Origin: Trypanosoma brucei gambiense DAL972
Lineage: Eukaryota; Euglenozoa; Kinetoplastea; Trypanosomatida; Trypanosomatidae
Assembly: GCF_000210295.1 (NCBI RefSeq)
Contig: NC_026744.1
Span: 2,790,001-2,854,000 of the forward strand
Reading direction: 5' to 3'
DNA: 64,000 nt
Below the pieces are notes generated by a model. The model was not told the origin of the DNA. It did no database searches and was given only the letters and a program-made list of their open reading frames with translations. A program made the translations under genes and the position numbers. Shown piece by piece: positions 19,376-29,054 of the stretch (the first letter of the stretch is position 1; each line of letters starts with the position of its first letter).

Positions 19376-22072
19376 ATGAAAGTTATTACACATGAGCAAG
19401 TAGCGATGTGGCTACGTGACCATCAATGCCCCATGACTTCGTTGGAACTTTACTACGAATGGCAAGACGTGCATCATGAATTATTTCCTGCACCTCTGGT
19501 GTTTGCAGACATGGATGGATGTGCCGCTGCGCTAACCATAAGCGCTGGTACTGTCAATATTGGCATGATGAACAAACTTGTGGAGCAAAGCGTAGTGAAT
19601 ATGCTGCTGCTCTATAAGAGGCGGTGCGGAGCCGCTGCCGTCGCAGAGGCTGTCAAAAAAGTGATGCTGCAGTCGGAAGTGCCTGACGTCTCCGCTGAGT
19701 CGAACGTTACAAGTGGGGGTGGATCCGCAACTTCGAATACACGAGTGGTGGAGGTTGAAGATCATGGGGAAGCGCAATTGAGCCGCGTGGCGAAAGCTGA
19801 GGAAGAACTTTCAACGGTAACCTCGGTTCTTTCTGAACAACTGCCAACGCTTGTTCATGCGGTAGATCCTCTACAGAAAGATTGTCTCATTCCACTAATC
19901 AGCCTTTCTGCTACAATTAGCAGCAAGAAGAATGATCGAGTGGCGGCGCGTCTTCTTCTTCTTTCGTTGTACCTTCGCCCCAACGCCGAACACCGATCAG
20001 TAGTGGCAGGGGCTTGGGTCAGAACGCTTCAACATACACCGCGTACAGTTATGCGCCACGAAGTAATACCTGAACTCTACAATTTGGCAAACGCAAGGGC
20101 CGCAGAGCGAAGGATTTTGGCGCTAACGTGTCTCGAGTCTTTAGTCCAACTCATGGGGGAGCAAGAGGAAGATATAGTTTTTCGGCAGGCAATCTGTGAG
20201 GGCTTACTACTGCCTCTTAGTGAAGACGAGTCAAAAACAGTGCGTTACCACGTAGTGCGGTGCCTGACAGCGCTTTGGCCAACGTGCCCAAGCATAGACT
20301 TGGTTGGTGGCGTACAGTGCAATGATGAAGTGACAGAATGTCACTCCAGGTTTCTGGAGCTTCACGCGCGTTTGATGCTACACGACACCAGCGCTACCGT
20401 CAGGCGTCGAGCACTCAGAAGTATGCGTGAAAGCATCATTCCTAACCTTAAGCCACGTGTTATGTTACTCACGCATTTTATTCCCTTATTTCTGTCCCTT
20501 GTCAACAGGGAGGTGCTTGCTAGGACAAACCACGGGAAGCCCATGCCCTCCGGCTCTCACGCTACGGATATTGTAACCTCACATACCACCGCGAATGTGC
20601 TCGATGCTACGGACGAAAGTGCTGACCGAACCATCACATTACTTGCAACTCTCATTGGTGATGCGCTCACCCATTCACGAGAAGACGTTGAGGAAAGGGA
20701 TGTACCGTGCGCGCGGAGTGCTTTTGCTGAAAGAAGTGGGGGTGTCCCCGGAAAGCCGGTTGTTTCCGCCGCGGTGATCAATGCTTATTTGGATGTGGTA
20801 CTACCCACAACGCGTTCGCTTCTTTTAGACCTCCACGAACACGAGACGTTGTGTTCATGTGCCTGTGCCTTGGCTTCGTCGCTTGCCAGGATGGTTTCCT
20901 CTTTTAGTACAACCGATTGGAGACGTGCGCGTGAGATGCTTCTGCTCATCGTAGCGGGACGGGACGGCAGTGATGCTACCGGATGGGAGGATGCCGCCGG
21001 TGCAGGGGCAGGCAACTCAACAGTAAGCAGAGAGACCCATAAGCGATGCCTGTGTTTTTTTATAACGTTTTTAACTTGTGTGGCGGGTTTGCAAGACAAG
21101 GATGCAGGTGCTAACTCCGCTGATGTGCGAGACATCGTGAACGACGCTACCGCGCTGATGCGCGATACCATAGTTACAGGGAAAACGGAGGAGGAAGAAG
21201 AGAGGAAAAGAGTGGTGTTTCATGCTGATGCCAGGAACCGACATGATGTGTGTGGCTCTGCCTTCACATACCTCATGGCGTGCACAGATGAACCGGGTAA
21301 AACAACTGGGGCTTCGGCTGTTCTCTCCGCGTTAAACTCCCTCGCACAATCACCTGATGTTCCGGAACGCGTACTTGCACTTGCGTTGGTGGAACGTGTC
21401 AGCGCCTTAATGGAAGACGACGGGGCACAAATGAAATACTTGTGGCCAGCGGTGCATCCCCTGATGTACGACAAGGTATTTGAAGTGACTGAGGCGGCAG
21501 TGAAGACAGCCGTCTCGATGGTGGCATTCATAACCAAACCAGAAGATCAGGAGGAGGTGCTTCAGAAGGTGTTGGACACCGTGAAAGCCGAAGGATACCT
21601 CTCGCGTCTCAGCGTTGTGTTTCTACTACACTGGTGCTCGCTCATGCGAATAATAGCTGCCGAACCGCGTGAGCAAATTCTGTACAATTACTTGGCAACG
21701 GTAGCTCAACAGTTGGCCAAAACACTGAGCCCCACTGCTGTCGTGCCCGCGGAACGATCGGGCGTGACGGGTCGATGTACAGTGGCTAGCGTCGCGGGAT
21801 CTATGGAGATACAAGAGGTTTTGCAAGCTGTGCTCACCGTCCTTGCTGCGATCCCCCATTGTGCTGTAGTAACACCCCAATTGGTAAGGTCATATCTTAT
21901 TCCGAGTATCAGACTTTTGTTGGCGGTAACGTCACTTTCAGAATCTTGTCGAGTCCAGTTGAACAACATCACAAAAGAGTACGAGGCATTGCTCTTGTCA
22001 AGTGGAAAGAAGCTTCACAGTGAAGGAGGATTCTTTGAACGAATACGCAACGAAATAAAGAGGCGCTTTTAG
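19376..22072 (+). CDS. RELCH-like LisH and HEAT-repeat protein
   Basis: An 898-residue protein with an N-terminal LisH-like segment (residues 6-37; VAMWLRDHQCPMTSLELYYE), matching the pattern in which RELCH proteins start. After a variable linker comes a long alpha-solenoid. The block KDCLIPLISLSATIS, then LLLLSLYLRPN, then PELYNLANARAAERRILALT follows the order seen in animal RELCH (KIAA1468): a leucine-rich helix, a unit counting HEAT-type intervals, and an ERR-x-L helix. In animals RELCH binds RAB11 and OSBP to tether recycling endosomes to the trans-Golgi for sterol transfer. Transfer of that role to trypanosomes is inference. Ser/Thr-rich loops near 390-430 and 540-560 interrupt the solenoid. 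The alternative is another LisH-HEAT scaffold. Confidence 0.65.
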   Translation: MKVITHEQVAMWLRDHQCPMTSLELYYEWQDVHHELFPAPLVFADMDGCAAALTISAGTVNIGMMNKLVEQSVVNMLLLYKRRCGAAAVAEAVKKVMLQSEVPDVSAESNVTSGGGSATSNTRVVEVEDHGEAQLSRVAKAEEELSTVTSVLSEQLPTLVHAVDPLQKDCLIPLISLSATISSKKNDRVAARLLLLSLYLRPNAEHRSVVAGAWVRTLQHTPRTVMRHEVIPELYNLANARAAERRILALTCLESLVQLMGEQEEDIVFRQAICEGLLLPLSEDESKTVRYHVVRCLTALWPTCPSIDLVGGVQCNDEVTECHSRFLELHARLMLHDTSATVRRRALRSMRESIIPNLKPRVMLLTHFIPLFLSLVNREVLARTNHGKPMPSGSHATDIVTSHTTANVLDATDESADRTITLLATLIGDALTHSREDVEERDVPCARSAFAERSGGVPGKPVVSAAVINAYLDVVLPTTRSLLLDLHEHETLCSCACALASSLARMVSSFSTTDWRRAREMLLLIVAGRDGSDATGWEDAAGAGAGNSTVSRETHKRCLCFFITFLTCVAGLQDKDAGANSADVRDIVNDATALMRDTIVTGKTEEEEERKRVVFHADARNRHDVCGSAFTYLMACTDEPGKTTGASAVLSALNSLAQSPDVPERVLALALVERVSALMEDDGAQMKYLWPAVHPLMYDKVFEVTEAAVKTAVSMVAFITKPEDQEEVLQKVLDTVKAEGYLSRLSVVFLLHWCSLMRIIAAEPREQILYNYLATVAQQLAKTLSPTAVVPAERSGVTGRCTVASVAGSMEIQEVLQAVLTVLAAIPHCAVVTPQLVRSYLIPSIRLLLAVTSLSESCRVQLNNITKEYEALLLSSGKKLHSEGGFFERIRNEIKRRF

Positions 22073-22629
22073 TAGGTGTCTCTGTGTATTTCCTTCAATG
22101 CATTAGGTAGGGACGCTATGAAGCAGCCGTGTCAGTTATTCCACGCGGTGTTTAGGCGTGCTACGTGTGTCAATGCGGGATTTTTAAAATTCTCCTCTCA
22201 CGCCTTCCGTTACTTCAGTGCCTCTACGTTAACACTGATGTTACATATTGGTTTACCACAATACCATTATGTCTTTCGTTACCGGATTTGTCTCGCAACA
22301 GGTTTCCCTTCTTTACAGTACGATATATCTGTGATTCTTTGTTTTGCTGCCGTTTTGGCTGTTTTTTTTTTAAATTCAAACGTTTAACATCCGATAATCA
22401 GTCGTCTACGTGATAACGGTGCCAGCGATTGCTTAACTGGCGTATGGTCGTTGCATTTCCTCTTCTATTTCCTTCCCTTCTGTTTCTGTTTCCTTTTTTT
22501 TTTTTACCTTTTACAACAGAAGCATAAGCAGTTGGAGCCTCGGACGAAACAACTTTCGTAAACACGGGCACAGACTCGCAAATAGGGTCTACTGGGGTCA
22601 GCATTACTTTTAATTGTTTATTATTATTT
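22073..22629 (+). other. 560-bp spacer
   Basis: No convincing gene. A 90-codon ATG-started ORF beginning at 22118 looks like 3' UTR. The poly-T tract at about 22493-22512 followed by AG at 22518-22519 is the likely splice acceptor for the AP endonuclease gene. Confidence 0.55.
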
Positions 22630-24348
22630 ATGTTTCTCATCAGCTGGAATGTAGCGGGGTGGGGCTCCACAGCTCGTCTGATACGGAGCGACTTTGGTAC
22701 CATCGCGGAATTTTTGCGCCACACACAAGCTGATATTGTATGTTTACAGGAGGTAAAGGGCTCGTGGCAGAAGCTGAAAGATGAGCCATATGCAATGGGC
22801 GCTGGTGACGGTAGGCCCGTGTCCGTCGAGGGATGGGAATCGTTTTGGTCCTTCAGTGGTAGAGGCCAGCGTGGCTTTAATGGCGTTGCGACATTTGCTC
22901 GCAAGGGGCTTACGTGGTGGTGTGACTCACGACCTTTTATTGAGGCGGATGACAAGGAAGGCAACAGTAGCCCCGATGCAAGCGACAAAAAGACGAGCAC
23001 TGTGGAGGAACTGCACGATGAGGGTCGTGTGCTGGTGACGGGCCACAGCGCCTTTGTATTGGTTAACACCTACGTTGTGAATGGACGCAACAGTCAGAGA
23101 ATGGCATTCAAAATGAGGTTCCTTTCATGCCTAAAGAGCCTTCTTGCACGGTTGAAGAAGGAAAACGGGAAACCTGTTATCTTGGTTGGAGACCTCAATA
23201 TAACTTTTCGGGCGGAAGATTCGCACTGGTCCCAACGTCGCCTTGGTTTTCCCTCCTTCATGCGACTCGTTCATCTTGCACGAAGCCTCAGCAATGACGA
23301 GTGGAAGCAGAGCTATCCATATATTGGGCAAGATACGGTGTGCCATCTAGAGGGATACATTGCGGAACAAACATTGCAATTTCTTGTTGACGAAAGTGAC
23401 GATCCGCACCCAAACGACGGAAGGTGTGCTCGCGTTGATAATCTGTTCTCAGGCCTTACAAAGGAATGCAAGACTACGGTCACCATTGATGGCAACCACT
23501 TGCTACAAGAACTCGTACAGAAGGGTCGAGAGTTAAAGTATCATCAAAACAAGGGTAGTGGGGCGAGGGTAACGCTGTCGGAGTTGTGTGAGGCGGGTGT
23601 TACGAGTGTCTTTGCCAGTACACTCCTTCGAATGCAGCAGACTAACCACAATCGGGATATATTTGTTTTAGTGCAGTATTGTGGTTTGCCCTCGCACGAT
23701 GAAGCAGGTGTGGAGTTCATGAAAGAGCTGCTGGTCGATTTGAACTTGCGTGACACAATGTTGGTGGGGCTTACTCCTGAGGCACTTAATGATGTTTGTC
23801 CGTGCCCGTACACGTGCTGGGATCAATCGAAAAATAAACGAGTGGTAAACGAGGGTAATCGCATAGACTACATTTTGATTGATGCGTCGCTAGCGCCAAA
23901 ATTGGCTCCATGCCGCGATACGGAGAATAACGTTGTCCGCACATTATCTGAGGGCATTGGACACGCGGGTGAAGACAACGGTAAGAAGGTGGTCGTGGAC
24001 GGTTGTGAGAACACATCGTCACCCTTTTTCAGTGAGTTTGACGGTGCATCCCATTTGCTTGGCGTACAACGTACAGCGGGGCACGGGGCGTACCCCGCAG
24101 CAGCTATGGACGGTACAGGTCTTCCACCCCTAAAGAAGGAGGCGAGGGACCTGCAGTTTCGTGGACTTCCATCCACCGGCTTATTTGTAACACCACCTCA
24201 ATACAGCGACCATTGCGGCGTATGTGCGTACTTTCCGGATCTGTTGTTGGAACCCAGGCCCGCAAAGGTGAAGGAGATACACCCTTGTTTGTATCGACTT
24301 CCAGCATCTTTGGAATCGTTCTTCCAAAAGCGGCCAAGAAGTGAATAA
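22630..24348 (+). CDS. APE2: AP endonuclease, exonuclease III family (APE2 type)
   Basis: Class II AP endonuclease that cleaves DNA 5' to abasic sites and trims 3' ends in base-excision repair. The 572-residue protein carries the family catalytic set: Asn7 (ISWNVAGW), Glu41 (CLQEVKG), Tyr148 (NTYVVNG), Asp188 and Asn190 (GDLNI), an RIDYILID segment and the terminal SDH motif (near residue 525). Length and the C-terminal tail favour APE2 over APE1. The tail ends SLESFFQKRPRSE, resembling the PCNA-interacting motif of APE2 but without the initial Gln. Two insertions, about residues 225-330 and 435-500, are larger than in most homologues. I see no C-terminal zinc GRF domain, which animal APE2 has. 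Nuclear location is likely from the basic tail. Confidence 0.87.
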   Translation: MFLISWNVAGWGSTARLIRSDFGTIAEFLRHTQADIVCLQEVKGSWQKLKDEPYAMGAGDGRPVSVEGWESFWSFSGRGQRGFNGVATFARKGLTWWCDSRPFIEADDKEGNSSPDASDKKTSTVEELHDEGRVLVTGHSAFVLVNTYVVNGRNSQRMAFKMRFLSCLKSLLARLKKENGKPVILVGDLNITFRAEDSHWSQRRLGFPSFMRLVHLARSLSNDEWKQSYPYIGQDTVCHLEGYIAEQTLQFLVDESDDPHPNDGRCARVDNLFSGLTKECKTTVTIDGNHLLQELVQKGRELKYHQNKGSGARVTLSELCEAGVTSVFASTLLRMQQTNHNRDIFVLVQYCGLPSHDEAGVEFMKELLVDLNLRDTMLVGLTPEALNDVCPCPYTCWDQSKNKRVVNEGNRIDYILIDASLAPKLAPCRDTENNVVRTLSEGIGHAGEDNGKKVVVDGCENTSSPFFSEFDGASHLLGVQRTAGHGAYPAAAMDGTGLPPLKKEARDLQFRGLPSTGLFVTPPQYSDHCGVCAYFPDLLLEPRPAKVKEIHPCLYRLPASLESFFQKRPRSE

Positions 24349-24776
24349 GATGCGAGCGTAGTATCAGGTGGTGGGGACACTCCCACTTGTTGAAGTGTGT
24401 GTCGAAATTTAACATATGGAAGTAGGTGTGGCATCGACCTATCTAATACCCATTGGGGGGGGGGGGGCGTCTGTGAAAGTCACTGCATGTGCCCAGCAGG
24501 CACCTCCGAAGGTATCACCAGTGGTGTTTCCCTTTGCTCTGCACACTAATATTAATAATGGCTTCAATTTTTTTTTGCGTTTGTGGGTCTTTTTTGTAGG
24601 GGGAAAAGTTGCACTACATTTCACTAAATGTACACAGTGCGATTTTTGTGTTGACTCGGCTCCCAACGTCCAGAAGTTTCTTGTGATTGCAGCGCAGCAC
24701 TCCCCTTCAGTTCCTGAGGCGGTTTCTCGGTTCTCTTTCGCTTCTTTCGTCGGCTCTCATCGTAAAAGTGGTTAGG
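24349..24776 (+). other. 430-bp spacer
   Basis: Contains a run of 13 G at 24455-24467. Two acceptor candidates precede the AP-3 beta gene: AG at 24598-24599 after a T-rich tract, and AG at 24767-24768 after a CT-rich tract, only eight bases before the start codon. Using the upstream site would place a short upstream ORF starting near 24627 in the leader. Confidence 0.6.
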
Positions 24777-27535
24777 ATGAACCGCGCTATCATTGCAGAG
24801 AAGGCTTCTTTGGCCTCTGAGAGGGCGAAGGAGTTTATTTCCAGTGGTGGGAGTATTGTATCCCGCGCCCGCTCACTCGTCTCTGGCGATGCACAATTTT
24901 TTGCTGTGCAACCAAAACCGGAAGACCTTAGGCGTCACCTCAATTCCGACTGTATTCACGAAAAAAGTGTTGCCATGAAGCGCATTATTGCACAGATGTG
25001 CAAGGGCTACGACATGTCAACCTTCTTTGCGGATGTGGTGAAGAACATCCATTCCCCATCTGTAGAACTGAGAAAGCTGATTTACTTCTTCGTGACACAT
25101 TACGCGGAGGAGAACCAAATGAGGCGCTTCTCTCCATTTCAGCCTTTCAAAAGGACTTGATGGACCATAGTATGCACGTGCGTTCGTTAGCGTTGCGCAT
25201 GTTAAGCGCCATGCGGATACCGGCGATTCATACGCTTGTGATGGTTGCGGTGCAGAAATGTGCACTAGACACAGAGCCGCTGGTCCGAAAGACCGCAGCT
25301 ATATCCCTTGCACAAGTTTACGCCGTCAACGGGTCCGAGGCGGATCTGGAGACGATATATTCTATCCTTCAGCAACTTCTAGCCGATAAAAATTCGGAAG
25401 TGGCTGCTGCAGCCGCACTTTCATTTGTGGAGATATGCCCCCATGAAGTAAGTTTCATCCACAAAGTCTACCGTAACCTGTGTCGTGTCATCGGTGACTG
25501 TGACGAGTGGGGGCAAGTGGTACTGATACACGTGTTGCTTCGCTACGCGCGAACACAGTTCTGTGACCCAAACGAACAGACTGGAAGACGCGAGCTGATA
25601 AGCGATTCATCAGACGAAGCTGAACAAAGTAAAAAAAATAAGGAGAATGACAAGGAAGAGGGTGTAAATGATGCAAATGATGGAGAAAGCTCTTCCGAAA
25701 CGACCTCTTCCTCCTCCTCCTCCTCCTGGGACAGAAAAATGCTTGGCTTACGCCGAGGGGGGCCCAATGCAGCCATGCTTCTTGACTCTGATCACCGGCT
25801 GCTTCTTGACTCTGTGAAGCCGCTTTTGATGAGCCTCAACAGCGCTGTTGTTGTGGCCGCTACCGCTGTTATTTGCCACTGTGGCCCCAAGGCGGACATG
25901 GACGCTTGCACTCTCCCACTACTTCGTTTGCTGGTGGGGCCTGACGAGCGGCACTCGGTCGTCCTCAGCACCATTCACACTATTGTACTGACACACGCAG
26001 AGCCTTTCGTGCCATACATTAGGGAATTTTTCCTCATGCCACAAGATAAGAGGGAGATACGCATCCTCAAGCTGAGTATCATCTCTAAACTCGCTACGGC
26101 TAACAACTTCCCGGATCTCTTTCGTGAGTTTCGTCATTATACCCGCAGTTATCACGTGGAGCATGTGGTTGATGCTGTCAGGGGACTAGGCCTAATTGCT
26201 GTGCGACTTTCTTCGGTGTGTACGTCGCAGGTAATGAGGGTGGTGTTGCCTCTGTTATCCCACAAGAATGCAGAGGTTGTGTCTGAGTCTATCAAGGTGT
26301 TGCAATTGCTCGTAGTACAGGGCAACAGCAGTGGGCGGCAAACTGCACGACTCGTATACCGTCTGTTGCAAAGGGTAATAAAGGGCGAGGTTACCAGCGA
26401 CTCCGCCAAGGCCGTTATATTGTGGTTGGTCGGTGAGAACATTCAACTTCACAATGTTATCGCCGCTGCGGCACCGGAATGCTTTCGTATACTCGTGAAA
26501 TCCTTCAAGACAGAAGGCTCTGAGGTGAGGAAGCAGGTGCTCATGCTTGGGTGCAAGATATGGATGTTCCTTGATGGAAGTGGGGCGGTGGCCGAACGAT
26601 TTAGGCAACTCTTTTTCTACCTCATTGAACTTGCAAATTTTGATGACGACTACGATGTGCGTGACTATGCACGACTTGTGGGTTGTGCTGTGGACCGACA
26701 GAGTGCAACATTCGAAGGACTAAAGCGCATGCTTCTTTTTCGCGAAAAAAAGCAACCGCAGTCGAGCGATCCGTATGCTGAGCATACCCACTATGAACTG
26801 GGCAGTCTGTCTCATTTCATTGGTAAGCCTTTCACTGGTTATCATCCCCTTCCGCCTTGGGCAACGGTGCCCTCCGATCCACTTTTACGGTTACCTCCTG
26901 GATGCGAGGTGCGCGATGACGGGGCGGATTCGGGTGATGACAGCATGAGCGACGATGAGGATGATGACGATAGCTCAATGATGTATAGTGACAGTAGCAG
27001 CGACAGTGGCACATGTAGGGGTAGTGGCAGTAGCGACGCCTCCACTTCGGTACACAGCAGTTATACCGGTGATGACGGCTACTCCTCAACTGACGGGTCC
27101 CAACAGAGGGGCGGGAACAGCACCAGCGATGAAATGGGCAGAGGTGATGACGAAGAGCAACGAACCCCAGCAAAGGAGGCAGTCATACGGCCATCGGATG
27201 CGTCGAGCAAGACGAACATAACAAATATCGCCGCAGAAGCATCTGACGCTCCCAGACGTCCTGTTGTCAAAGTTACCGTACGACGTCTTGGCGCTCCCAA
27301 GCCCGCACCCGATTCCAAAACAGTCCCCACTGAAACTGAAGGCGGAGTCACTGCGGCTGTGACGCTAGAGAAGGAGGGATCACGAAGCGGAGGCACTCCC
27401 GGTGTTTCCAGTACAACGGCAGGTAATAATGCGGTTCGAGAAGTTATTAATGACAAGACAACTGCCTCAGTGGAGGGGGGAAGTGACAGAGCACTGGACA
27501 CACCCACAAGGGAGGGTAGTGGTCCCGCGGAGTGA
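24777..27535 (+). CDS. AP3B: AP-3 complex beta subunit, with an apparent single-base frameshift
   Basis: Large adaptin of AP-3, which sorts cargo from Golgi or endosomes to lysosome-related compartments such as acidocalcisomes. It is read in two frames. Frame one starts at ATG 24777 and covers the N-terminal adaptin helices to VTHYAEENQ, then leaves the family and stops at 25160. Frame two restores homology at EALLSISAFQ and runs to 27535 with the beta-adaptin signature ALRMLSAMRIP and VRKTAAISLAQVY. The junction is the A run at 25117-25119; one more A would make a single frame of about 919 residues. An acidic Ser-rich hinge (around 26925-27160) is the usual mark of beta-3 adaptins. Most likely a sequencing or assembly indel, less likely a pseudogene. 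The ear domain is not obvious. Confidence 0.88.
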
Positions 27536-29054
27536 AACGAGTAGGGACAACAGGAGCAAAAGAAAGGGGGAAAGGCAAGGACAAAATAATAAGGCAAAAG
27601 AAGCAGACCGCGAGAGAACAGTTCCGTTTTCGGCTCGGTGACGTCTCTTTTATAGCGACACGTTCCAGTGCTTCGGGTTCTCTTTTCCATCGTTCGTTGG
27701 TTACTTGTGGTGTTGTGTAGGCTGAGCAGTGCCGTTTCGAAAAGAGACGGTGCTGGTGGCAGTTACAATTATATATCCATATATAACAAAAGAGTACTGA
27801 AAGCAGCAATAAAGTGCTTATCGCAGATAAAATGATTGTCGACCTACAGTGGGTGGCGGACACGACGTTATAGTTGACGGTGCGTTCGGGGAGGCGGTAA
27901 AGGCAGGGAAAATAGTGCGGCAGAATAGCCTCATATTGTTGTGGCCCGCATGAATGCTGTCGGGCTTGGCTACCCTCTTCAACTAAATGATGAGATCGCG
28001 CCATTTTTTGTTCCTCTGTTTCTTTCCCCTGCATACACACGAATATATTCCCCTGTCGCTTCCCTCTCTTCACATTGTTTGATATGTTTAATTCACCTGC
28101 GTCACTTCCGTTGTGGCAGTGGATAGCTTACATTTGCGCAGTGTAAAGAGCCTCTAGGGACTAAACTCCTCGTTTTCCTCTCCCTCTGTCTTTCCATAGT
28201 AGCAGTAAACAATTTGAACGAAGTTTTAGTTCACAGAAGTGCTGTGTTGACTTAGTCCACGTAGCGAAAGAAATAATTGCGCTTCCACGTATATTTATTA
28301 TATATATAAAGACCCCGGATTTATAAGGACGGAAACTGAAAAGAAACCAACCGACGAAGACCATAAAGGAAAAGAGGAACAAAAAAGTACAAGACCATCA
28401 ACTGTGTTATAGGCGACACAGGGTAGGAATAGTTTCAACCTTGTCGGAGAAGACGGTGGTAGAGAAGGGGGGAGAAAGCAAAGAAGGGAAAATCCTGTCG
28501 AGAGAAGACAAGAGGTTCACAGGAAAGTGCAACACCCATATATACATATATATATACATATAAGTGGGAAGGCTGCATCGGCACTCACATATATATTAAT
28601 CAAAAGCTAACATCAACGACAACAACACCGTAAAGTAGTCAAGGAGTCAGCAAAAGTAGAAACCCGTTAAATTTAAGTTGGCGTGTTTCTCCATTCTTTT
28701 TTTCCACTTCCCTTTTTGTAACCCTAGGTGGTGCGTTAACAGGAGTTTGAACCCCTGCACAGCTGCACCGCCCTTTGGTTGTACATACGTATTCTCCCTG
28801 ATCAGTGTTTAAACGGATATATATATCAAATAGCGAAAAAGCTGAGGTGGGGTGTTGTTGTTGTTTTACGTTTCCTTGAAGAAATTTGGCGAAGAAAAAG
28901 AAACAGGTGTGAGTTGGACTACAATAGCGCAAAAGGTACCACTGAACAGTGGTGGAAAGCAGCAAGAGCGCGTGTTGTTGGCGTTATTTCTTTGTTATTA
29001 CGGTTGCTGTTGTGGCAGACGCACATTTTTTGACATTACAACTGCTGCACGTCG
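27536..29054 (+). other. 1.5-kb spacer
   Basis: No gene recognised. AT-rich stretches with TATATA runs occur at 27765-27790, 28295-28310, 28535-28565 and 28815-28830. T-rich tracts followed by AG at 29017-29018 give a likely acceptor for the giant coiled-coil gene. Short ORFs on both strands are low complexity. Confidence 0.6.

Noticed and set aside
22118..22387. ORF with a mitochondrial-looking start downstream of the RELCH-like gene
   Set aside because: It sits directly in the probable 3' UTR, has no separate splice acceptor that I can see, and ends in a T-rich hydrophobic stretch.
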